The position numbers were made by a program, and so were the translations under genes. Below are positions 30,213 to 39,409 of a stretch of 64,000 nucleotides of DNA, piece by piece. Under the pieces are notes generated by a model. That model saw nothing but the letters and a program-made list of their open reading frames with translations. It did not search any database and was not told the origin of the DNA. The DNA comes from Pegoplata infirma (taxonomy: Eukaryota; Arthropoda; Insecta; Diptera; Anthomyiidae), in NCBI GenBank assembly GCA_963921195.1, contig OY992540.1, positions 21,154,262-21,218,261 on the forward strand. The letters are read 5' to 3'. The stretch's first letter is position 1. The number at the start of each line of letters is the position of its first letter.

Positions 30213-32778
30213 AACAAGAGTGTTAAATTCGGTTGTGCCGAATCTTTTATACCCTCCAACACGTTTAAAATTAAAAACAAACAATCGCAGGGGCGTCTTT
30301 TTTCTTTTGGTGGGGGAGGGGTCGGCGGACTTGGTGGGGGACACCTGTACCCCCGCTATATATGTTTAAAAATTTTTTGTTTATGATATTTACGCTTAAA
30401 TAATAAATTTTTATCGTTATTTTTAATTAATTTCTATAATCACGCCCCCAAAGGGGGCGGCCTGAAAAAAATCGAATTTTCTAACTTCCTTGGTCCAAGC
30501 GCAGGTCTATGAACATAATATGGCATACAAATGTTACATTTGTTGAGCAAAAATTAAAAAAACTCGTAAAAATATCGTATTTTTCAGGGGTCGTTTTAGT
30601 TCTTCAAGGGGGAACTTTTTTTCCCCTGGTCCGATTTTGCCCATCTTCGAACTTAACCTTACCAGTAACATAAGAGATATTCTTGCCCTTTTGGTTTGGA
30701 CTGCATCGTTATTTCTACAGACGGACGGACGGACGGACATCGCTAGAATGTCTTAGATTCTATCATGGATCAATATTATATATACTTTGTGGGGTCCCCG
30801 ACCGATATTTCGATGTGTTACACACGGAATGACAAAGTGAGTATACCCCCATACTAGAGCACCCATATGTGCATAATTGTTTTTTTTATCGCTCCCCGCT
30901 CATTTTCGGTTGAGTTGGGATTAAAAAATAATATCTATCCAGAAATTGGACTTCTAGGTTGCAAACAGGCCAAGCAGTTTGAACTTTTGACCTCAAAAAT
31001 GGGCTAAAAAACCTTTATAGATTAATTTGGCTGTAACTCTTAAAATAAAAGTTTTTCGCAATTAACTTTCATAACAATTTTTTTGTAGAATCAAAATGCA
31101 AAGATTTTTCTCTCATACTGTTTTGACCTAAATATGCCCGATCGCGGTGTTTTAAGCGGTTAAAGTCGAAATTTGGGTCAGAACTTTTTTTAAAAAAATT
31201 CTCGTAAATTTTTAAATTGTGGAAAATTTGAGCTCTTTGCATAATTTAATAGGGTATTGAATGCAGTTTTCCAAAAAAAAATTTTTTGCAAATATATATC
31301 GACCCTTCCATGAAAAATTGCCAAAATCATACCCTGAACCACAATTTTTTGACCTCCAACTACGTTATGAGGGTGTACTCACTTTGTCATTGCATGTTTT
31401 ACGCATCGAAAGATGAGTCTAGGATTTCACATAGTATATATGGGGTATTCCATGCCAAATCGGACGCTTGGAAAATTTTTAATTTTATGTTTTTTCAATT
31501 TTTTAGTACCCTTTAAAAACCCATTCCAAGTAAATTTTGACATCTTTTTTGACAATCCGTTCAAAAAATATCGAATTAAAAAAAAAAACACGATTTTTTC
31601 TGTTTTCACTTCTTTAAAAATGGTCCAAATTCAAAATAATTTGTTGAAATTTTAGTATTTTCTTTAAAGTGTTTTAATAAAGATTGGAAAACAAAAAAAA
31701 AAAAATTCAAAAACCGCTGAATATATTAATTACCAAAATCCCACGATCTACTTAAGCTTAAAATTTTAAGAAAATATTAAGTTTACCACGAAAAACTAAA
31801 AAAAAAAAAATAAAAAAAATCTAATAAAAAATTTTAAGAAAAGATTGAAAACAACAAAACAAAGAGAGCAATCATTTAAAAATTGCATATTAGAACACTT
31901 TAAGAAATATTTAATAAAAAAACAAAAATTAAAAAAAAAAAAAAAAAATGTTGACCATTTTTGAATTTGTTATGATAAAAATACGGAAAACGATAGTTTA
32001 TTTTTGAAAATTCCATATCTTTGAAACGGGTAATTTAAAAAAATTTGAAAACAAACTTGGATGGGGGTTTTAATGGGTTTTACAAAAATTTAAAAATAAT
32101 TAAAAAATGTAAAAAAAAAAAATTTCAAAGTGTCCAATTTGGCACTGAATACCCCATATATATTTAGGGAAATCCTAGACAGATGTTTTGGTGCGAGACT
32201 CACGGAATTACAAAGTGAGTATTCGCCTATATTGAGGATGAATTGTAAAAAAATGAGATTCAGAGTAGAACTTTGGGATTTTTTCATGGAACAGTCGATA
32301 TATTTTTGCAAAAAAAATTTTTTTGGAAAACTACATTCAATACCCTAGTGAATTGTGCAAGGAGCTCAAATTTTCCCCAATTTAAAAATTTACGAGAATT
32401 TTTTTAAAAAAAGTTCAGACCCAAATTTCGACTTTAACCGCTTAAAACACCGCGATAGGACATATTTAGGTCAAAACAGTATGAGAGAAAAATCTTTGCA
32501 TTTTGATTCTACAAAAAAACTGTTATGAAAGTTAATTGCGAAAAACTTTTATTTTAAGAGTTACAGCCAAATTAATCTATAAAGGTTTTTTAGCCCATTT
32601 TTGAGGTCAAAAGTTCAAACTGCTTGGCCTGTTTGCAACCTAGAAGTCCAATTTCTGGATAGATATTATTTTTTAATCCCAACTCAACCGAAAATGAGCG
32701 GGGAGCGAAAAAAAATACAATTTTGCACATCCCATACATTTTGTGGGTGCTCTACCCCATACTGTGGTTGGAGGGTAT
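30213..32778 (+). mobile_element. DINE-1-like repeat, subfamily A, split by a foldback hAT element
   Basis: It begins AACAAGAGTGTTAAATTCGG, TTGTGCCGAATC and ends TACTGTGGTTGGAGGGTATA. The core ACGGACGGACGGACGGACAT lies at 30721-30740. It is cut at the CCCCATAC block (30847-30854) by the element 30855-32754, and the remainder resumes at 32755. The 89-codon frame at 30117 spans hAT and DINE sequence and is not a gene. Confidence 0.85.
30855..32754. mobile_element. Foldback hAT element, 1.9 kb, TSD CCCCATAC
   Basis: The ends TAGAGCACCCA and TGGGTGCTCTA are inverted and the 8-bp duplication CCCCATAC is exact (30847-30854 and 32755-32762). Arms of about 700 bp pair almost perfectly: CGCTCCCCGCTCATTTTCGG is mirrored by CCGAAAATGAGCGGGGAGCG. 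Both arms contain a DINE subfamily A tip (31366-31450 and 32150-32228). No transposase frame is present; several 60-80 codon frames are arm by-products. Confidence 0.9.
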
Positions 32779-33100
32779 AAAAATTGGGCAAATCAAAAAA
32801 TCTAATCACGCAAACTCACGCAAAAAATAAATGACTCACTCAATAATCACTCACTCAGATTTTTTTTTCAACTCACACTCACTCACAATCACGTGATTGA
32901 AATGAAAATCACTCACACTCACGCGTGATTCACGTGAATCACGCAAATCACGTGACCAGCGCCCATCTCTAATCTAAACATCTAAACTTAAAATTTATTT
33001 TATTTTAAAAGTGGTCAGATTTTTGATACATTGACTTTTTTAATAAATGGAAAATTTCAGAACGGGTTCTGAAAAATTAAAAAAAAAAATGTTTAAACTA

Positions 33101-33962
33101 CACTCAAAATAATACATTAGTAGATTTACTAATTTTTTTGCTAATGCTAATTAGCTAACTTTTAGCAAATTTTTAGTTGAGATTAGCATGTTAGCAAAAA
33201 TATCTTGTAAATTTCATTTAGCGCATTAGCAATTTTAAACAAAATTTGAACTTATTTTTTTTTTCTAAATTTAAAATTGAGTTGACCAAATTTTTACAAG
33301 CTTTTTTGCTAATATTAGCAAAAATAAATGGTAATTTTTTTTTATTTTCAGAAAACTTAAAATGGCGCTATCTCAGAAACTAAGCCAGATAGAGTAAAAT
33401 GGAGGCCAATTTTGGTTCTCGGGCTCTCGCCGGTCCTCTTCACATATGTGTACCCTAATACGTCCTAACATTGGATCCAAAAAAGTTAGCATTCCCGAAA
33501 ATTTTAAAATGCTCATATCTCGGTTAATATTACCGACACAACAAAAAGTCCAAAAGCATTTTTGTAGCTCTTAACACGTAGACCAAAAAATAATCAAAAG
33601 CTCTCCGAGTAATATTTTTGAAGTTATCGAGTTTTGTAATTCTCAAAACCCCGGTGGTCCCCTAAAATCACGTATCTCAAAAACTAAGCAAGGTAGAGCA
33701 ATACGGACACAAATTTTGGATCAAAAACTATGGCGATTTTTAAGGAACCCAACTAGGTCTATGCCCATCGGGGTCTGGACCTATCGGGTCCGAACCCAAT
33801 GGGGTCCTCAAATGTGTATGAAATAAGTTAAAATAAAAAATTGCAGTTAACTAATTTTTGGCAAAACGTTTTTGCTAACTTTAGCAAAAAAATTGTGGGT
33901 TCAAAATCAGCAAATTTTCTTGTAGATTTACAAGCTTAACATTACAGTTTTTTTTTTGAGTG
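33101..33962. mobile_element. TA-flanked CACTCAAAA-family element, 862 bp
   Basis: The left end CACTCAAAATAATACATTAG and the right end CAGTTTTTTTTTTGAGTG are flanked by TA (33099-33100 and 33963-33964). The middle (33365-33830) is a copy of repeat I, sharing GCATTTTTGTAGCTC and TATCTCAAAAACTAAGCAAG with 3193-3600. The left 100 bp recur at 35632-35733. Confidence 0.8.
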
Positions 33963-34207
33963 TATACAAGAATGTAAATTTTTGAGATTGTGTTGCATTC
34001 CGTTTAAAATTGGTAAATATTTAATCAAGGCAACTCTCCACAAATTTGACCATTTTTCCAATATTTTACTACTCTTACTAAGCCCAGGTTTTGGGCCTAT
34101 CCATACAACCTATTCAAAAATTTACGGAACACATGTTTTTCTGTAGCGGGAATGTGGAATTCCTCACATTCGATTTTAAGTTTGGGGTGTCTCGGCTTAT
34201 CGTCCCT

Positions 34208-35570
34208 TGTTTCAAATTTTTTGTATAGAAAAATTTTCTGATTTTTAGACATTTTTCGTATAAAAAAATTCTCCGATTCTGAGACTTATTTCATATAGAA
34301 AAATTCTTCGATTCTGAGACATTTTTTTTGTATAAAAAAATTCTCAGATTCTGAGACATTTTTCGTACAGAAAAGTTTTCAGATTCTGAGACATTTTTCG
34401 CCTAGAAAAATTCTTAGATTCTGAGACATTTTTCAAATAAAAAGATTCAGAGACATTTTTCGTATAGAAAGATTCATAGATTCTTAGGCTGGATTTTACA
34501 GTCAATACTTAAGTTTAAGTAGGGACTTAAGTACCGGGTTTTTCAAGCAGTTTGGACCATTTGAATGTTTTTTTCAGGCGGTATTGTCTATGGATGTATT
34601 TTAAAGCAAGAATAATTGATTTTTAGTGTAAAATTGGTTAGCATTGCCTGAAATCCCCTATACTTAAGTCTCTAATTAAACTTATGTAAGTATTGACTGT
34701 AAAATCTAGCCTTAGACCTTTTTCGTATAGAAAAGTTGTCAGATTTTGAGACATTTTTCATTAAAAAATTCTCTGATTCCTTTTTCGTATAGAAAAATTC
34801 TCAGATTCTAAGACGTTTTTCGTATAGAAAAATTAACAGATTTTGAGAAATTTTTCTTATAGATTCTAAAACATTTTTTGTATAGAAAAATTCTCAGATT
34901 CTGCAACATTTTTGGTATGGACAAATTCTCAGATTCTAAAGCATTTGAAAAAGTTCTCTGAATTTTCAGATTCTTAACATTTTTAGTATTAAAAAGTTCT
35001 CAGACTTTGAGACATTTTTCGTATGGAAAAATTCTCAGATACTAAGATATTTTTCGTATAGAAATGTTTTCAGATTTTGAGACATTTTTTCGTATATAGA
35101 AAAATGTTCAGATTTTTCAATATTTTTCATATAGAAAAGTTCTAAAAAGACAATATTTCTTAAGAAAAATTCTCTTATTCTGAGGCAGTTTTCGTATAGA
35201 AAATTCTAAAACATTTTTCGTATAAAAAAACTCTTAGATTCTGAGACACATTTCGTATACAAAAACTTTCAGATTTTGAGACATTTTTTGCATAGAAAAA
35301 CTTTATAATTATAAAATATTTTTGTATAGAGAAATTCTTAGGTTTTTAGATATTATGTCTATATAAAAATTCTCAGAATCTGAGGCATTTTTCGTTTAGA
35401 AAAATTCTAAGATTCTTAGATATTTTTCGTATAGAAAAATTCACAGATATTGAGACATTTTTCGCATAGAAAAAATCACAGATTCTGAGACATTTTTCGC
35501 ATAAAAAATGTTCAGATTCCTATACATTTTTCGTATGGAAAATTTCTCAGAATTTGAGGCTCCGAAAATT
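34208..35570. repeat. Diverged satellite array, units of about 36-40 bp
   Basis: The unit is close to GATTCTGAGACATTTTTCGT followed by ATAGAAAAATTCTCA. About 30 diverged copies occur. Remnants of the same satellite stand at 35735-35860, 37010-37065, 38870-38970 and 42955-43605, so the array was once larger and has been broken by insertions. One insertion is the MITE at 34487-34711. Confidence 0.85.
34487..34711. mobile_element. PIF/Harbinger-like MITE, 225 bp, TSD TTA
   Basis: GGCTGGATTTTACAGTCAAT at the left and ATTGACTGTAAAATCTAGCC at the right match 19 of 20 as inverted repeats. The 3-bp duplication TTA is exact (34484-34486 and 34712-34714). A TWA duplication with GG-starting ends is characteristic of PIF/Harbinger. 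It interrupts a satellite unit. Confidence 0.85.
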
Positions 35571-35631
35571 TAAAAGAAAATTATATTTTGAGTTGGTTTA
35601 TTCTTGTTTGAGGTCATTATTTCCTTTACTA

Positions 35632-35733
35632 CACTCAAAATAATACATTAGTAGATTTACTAATTTTTTTGCTAATGCTGGTTAGCTAACTTTTAGCAAA
35701 TTTTTAGTTGAGTTAGTATGTTAGCAAAAATAT
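35632..35733. mobile_element. CACTCAAAA-family element, left-end fragment
   Basis: CACTCAAAATAATACATTAG through GAGTTAGTATGTTAGCAAAA matches 33101-33200 almost exactly and then stops, with satellite sequence resuming. Confidence 0.7.
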
Positions 35734-35914
35734 AAGTTTCAGAGCCTGAGACATTTTTTGTATAAAAATAAATTAAGAGTCTGAGACACTTTTCGTAAAG
35801 AAAAATTTCAGAACTAGAGACATTTTTAGCATTGAAAAATTTTTAAGAACTTAAAAAATTTTTCTTTGATATTTTCTGTAAGTACAGATCGAGCACGGGC
35901 TCTAATTATATATG

Positions 35915-37000
35915 TTATAAGGGTTCAAGTTGAAAAAATGCAGAAGAAAAGTTTGATTTCTGAAAATTATAGACATTTCTGGTATTTCCCATACCGGTTT
36001 CAAAATCCCCAGTTAGTGTTATCATCAGTAGGATTTTAAATGTCGGTTTGTGTTGTTAATGAAAACTGTTTTTTAAATATGTGAATATTTATAGTTTCTA
36101 CAGAATAAATGAGGAGTCGCAGAACAAAACGTACTTTTTCGCATTTTTTGACAAATTGATTTTTTGTTCTTTTTATATTATTTGGTTCGAAATCTATCAG
36201 AAAAAATTTCCATAGCGTGAATTATTTTTGTTTTTCATCAAGAAAATGGATTCCTTAAAAATTGGTGTGTAACAAAACGTACTTTTTTGTTAATTTTTTT
36301 ATCAAAACGTACTTTTTTCATTGTATTTCATATGCAAGATTTTTCATAATTTTATAATATGCCATTTTACTCTTATATTCCATATACATATAAATGCCCA
36401 CAAAGATTTTTTGAGGCCATCCTGCAGGCCAGCGAAGGTTTTCCCCCTTATTCTTGTTATTGGTCTATTTACACCCCACAACTACAGTATGGGGGTACAT
36501 TAACTTTGCCAATTCGTGTGAAACGTATCTAAATATGAGCCAATGAGGCTCTTTTGTAGTTTTTAATAAATAAGAACATTTTTAAAACACTCGATCAAAA
36601 TAGTATCGTCTAAAAAAATACGCACATCAAAACGTCGTTTTTTAATTATTTTTAAACAAAACGTACTTTTTTCATTATTTTTTAACAAAACGTACTTTTT
36701 TCAAAGTAAAAGTTGTTTTATATTAAACATCCTTAACATATAATGTGGTGACTTATGGCAGTTTGATGCATCTCTTGATAAGTAAAAAACTTGTTACCAT
36801 ATTCAGGTTCATGCAGTTTTTTAAAGGGGTGAAATAAATAGACCTCAATTTCCCAAAAAAATTTAATATGCGAAAAAGTACGTTTTGTTCTGCGGCTCCT
36901 CAAATTTTGACAGTTTCCAACACTACAATTCTATTTCCAGCAATCTCAATCTCACTTCATACTTTCTTTCAACTTTTTTGTCTCTTACATTACATCGCAT
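35915..37000 (-). repeat. Dispersed repeat family G, reverse copy, split
   Basis: TTTCCCATACCGGTTTCAAA and ATGTGAATATTTATAGTTTC match the 54168-54445 copy in reverse. The copy resumes at 36906 (TTTTGACAGTTTCCAACACT, then CATACTTTCTTTCAACTTTT) after the insertion 36111-36901. Confidence 0.75.
36111..36901. mobile_element. TIR element with AACAAAACGTACTTTTTT motifs, 791 bp
   Basis: GAGGAGTCGCAGAACAAAAC and GTTTTGTTCTGCGGCTCCTC are inverted ends matching 19 of 20. Comparison with the intact target at 54256 shows a duplication of AAAT, or a shorter part of it if the ends extend further. The motif CAAAACGTACTTTTT occurs at least five times inside (36127, 36267, 36304, 36657 and 36677). A DINE subfamily A tip sits at 36470-36545. 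Superfamily unknown. Confidence 0.8.
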
Positions 37001-37489
37001 ATTTTCGTTTAAAAATATTCTCAGAATCTAAAATATTTTTCCAAAAAAAAATTTCAGATTTTGAGAGGTTTTCTCTCTTTAGTTGGTCACATTATTTCTT
37101 CCTACCTCTTACTTTATATTTATCATATGTTTTTTTATACATAAATATGATATTTTCTTTTTTTTTTACAGTACCACCGTTTAATCTCTTTTGAACAACT
37201 TACACATGCACGTACTTATTAGTATCGCATTGACAAGTAAATTGACATGAAATTGAATCAATGCTGTAAAATATCCTTGGGGAAAAATGTTTTTTTTTTT
37301 TCACTTTTCGCAAACACATGTATAATATAAATTGTCCTTAAGGCTACACGTTACAGAACAATGACTTTAAAATTGTCTTTTATATTTCTGCAAATTACTA
37401 TTAAATTGAGCTGGCTGGCTTGGCTGGCTGTCTGACGGCATGTCCTTTACTTTATTGAATTCCCTTTTTTAGGAGTGGGTTGGGTGCAT
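37001..37489. other. Low-repeat stretch with satellite remnant
   Basis: Satellite-like text continues to about 37065. A TTTTTTTTTTACAG string near 37156-37169 looks like a splice acceptor, but no coding frame follows beyond a few codons. Confidence 0.4.
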
Positions 37490-37976
37490 CCCAGCAAAAA
37501 CATGGTAATGAGTTGTGTAAAGTAATCATTACCAAGTACATTATTTATAATGAGTACCCATTACCATTAACATTATTTTAAGCCCAAAAGTAACTACTTC
37601 TCAGTAATATGTTATAAAAGCACCTCTAAGTAATAATATCTTCTTGCACTTGCAGTTTTTAACCTTTACAATTCAATTAACTTAAAAAGTACTTAAAAAC
37701 TTAATAAAAATTACGGAATTTTTAAGTGTTAGTAAAAACAAGTTAAATTTTAAAAGTTTTAATTAACTAATTATTTTACTTCTTATTGGTAATGGGTTTT
37801 TACTCCTTATTTGTAATCCGAGGCAGTAACTACTTATTTATCTCCATACTCTTCACTAGTTATTTTTGTCTCACGCCCTTGTTAAAATAATTAGTGTTTC
37901 ATTCAATAAGTAAGTAGTGATAAACATTTGTTTCGGATTACAAAACCCATTACTAGTAATGTCAGTTTTTGCTGGG
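37490..37976. mobile_element. MITE with CCCAGCAAAAAC ends, 487 bp
   Basis: CCCAGCAAAAAC and GTTTTTGCTGGG are inverted and are flanked by AT on both sides (37488-37489 and 37977-37978). TAATGAG/TAATGGG and AAGTAAT motifs pepper the interior. It shares ends, but little of its body, with the elements at 49391 and 53179. Confidence 0.8.
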
Positions 37977-38760
37977 ATGTGGTATTTTACAAAGAAAATA
38001 AAGTGGTTGTTTGCTGAAATTCATAATTTTTTTTGCAAGTTATGAATTTTTGTATGTCTAGTCAATTTATGTTTATCTGAATATTATATTTTAATATTTT
38101 GTTTTCCTTATACTCAAGAGATTTAGTTTGATTTGAAAAAATTTCATATTTTATTTAAGTTTTATAGAGGACAAGTTTATTAGTTTTATAAATGTCTTAT
38201 CAATTTTATGTTTATTTGTGCATATTATATTTCTATTTTAAAGTTTCTTTATTTTTTTTTTTTTTTGATATCCTGGGGTGCTTTGTAAGGGTGTCTTATT
38301 GTTTAGTGGTGTTTTTGATGCTGTTCGAATATGTTACACTTCGTTATGATTTGTCATTAGAGCGTGTATGTTTTGACATTTTTGTCACTTTTCAAATTTT
38401 TTAATATTAAAAAAATTTGAAAATTTTGTTTTTAAAGAGTGGTGTTAATAATGGATAAGGTTTGATAATGATGTACTGTGAAATATTAGAAAACATCATG
38501 TTGTGATGATTAATGTTTAAATGTTAAAGAATTCTGGGGGATGATATTGTTTTGTTGAAAATAATAAACGATGAATAGTTATATATTTGACAGGGTATAG
38601 TTTCTGATTTAAATAATTTTTGTAATTTGTAACAAGAATCAAGGTTGTTATTATTAATAACATTGTGCAACAAATTTTGGATCATCGCTTTGAGCCTCAA
38701 AGGCTTCAGCGCCATGTAAAAGAAAACTATTAAATAGACAAAATCACCAAAGGATTTTTC
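37977..38760. other. Low-repeat region
   Basis: AT-rich with T runs (38251-38266). The 70-codon frame at 38192-38404 is Phe/Tyr/Leu-rich, as expected from T-rich DNA. I see no gene. Confidence 0.4.
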
Positions 38761-38975
38761 AAAGTTGAAAATCTTTGCAAATTTCAGATTCTTTCAGATT
38801 CTAATTCATATGCATATAAAAAATTATAAATCTGAAAATTTTTCTATAGAAGAAATTTTCCTTACATAAAAGTCATTTTCTTTCATTAAAGAACTCCGGT
38901 TCTGAGTCATTTTTCGTATAGAAAAAGTCTAAGACTCTCTGACATATTTTGTATAGAAAAATGTCTACGAATTTT
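38761..38975. repeat. Satellite remnant
   Basis: GGTTCTGAGTCATTTTTCGT, then ATAGAAAAAGTCTAAGAC, matches the array at 34208-35570. Only a few units remain. Confidence 0.6.
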
Positions 38976-39064
38976 TTACTCTAGCCCAAAACATTACATC
39001 ATGATAATATTTTGCTGAAGATTTGGGTGTACTTGCCAAAGCAAAGTTTCTTTAGAAAAAATAA

Positions 39065-39311
39065 TGTTATTTGCCATTCCAATCAATCAAATTAAAATAT
39101 CGGTTGAGGACCCCATTAAGTTTATATACTATTGATCAATTTCTAAGACAATCTAGCTATATACATCCGTCCATCTGTCTGTTGAAAGCAAAATGCAGTC
39201 TAAACTAAAATAGCTGTAAATGAGTGCATTACTTAAGTGCAAAATAGGTTTTTCTTACATTTTGGAGAGTATAAATGATTCGGTACAGACGAATTAAACA
39301 CTCTCACTTGT
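39065..39311 (-). mobile_element. DINE-1-like repeat, subfamily A, shortened reverse copy
   Basis: AAAATATCGGTTGAGGACCC, the core CATCCGTCCATCTGTCTG and ATTCGGTACAGACGAATTAA, ACACTCTCACTTG follow in the order of subfamily A. Most of the middle is deleted. Confidence 0.7.
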
Positions 39312-39409
39312 TTTTGGTACATTTGTTAAACAAATGGAACATTTTTACGTCAGAAATTTTTGACTTGGTGAAAAAGTAGTTTTGGTGACAAAAAATAAGA
39401 AAACAAGTA

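Larger units (their letters stand above)
29592..32971. mobile_element. hAT element with CTCACG-packed ends, TSD ATCTAAAC
   Basis: The left end TAGAGATGGGCGC is matched by GCGCCCATCTCTA at the right. ATCTAAAC flanks both (29584-29591 and 32972-32979), and again precedes the duplicated left end (29926-29933). CACTCACGCTCACG-type motifs on both strands crowd the ends (29618-29780, 29960-30140 and 32810-32955). A 2.5 kb DINE insertion occupies the centre. Without the insertions the element would be under 1 kb. Confidence 0.9.
27644..34207. mobile_element. Large foldback element K hosting several nested insertions
   Basis: The left arm (27660-28020) holds GTCCCGCTACAGAAAAACAT, ATATTGGAAAAATGGTAAAA and AAACGGAATGCACAAC. 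The right arm (33985-34207) holds their reverse complements, for example ATGTTTTTCTGTAGCGGGAA and GTTGCATTCCGTTT. The remaining 6 kb between is almost all later insertions: two CACTCAAAA elements, a palindrome and a hAT element that itself holds more. Another partial copy of the arm lies at 59791-60130. Precise ends were not found. Confidence 0.65.

Noticed and set aside
34208..35570. CRISPR-like array of regular repeats and spacers
   Set aside because: Spacers are not unique and the whole unit drifts together; this is a diverged satellite in eukaryotic DNA with no cas genes.
37156..37200. Splice acceptor followed by an exon
   Set aside because: The TTTTTTTTTTACAG string is followed by only a few codons before stops, and polypyrimidine-AG strings are common in T-rich DNA.
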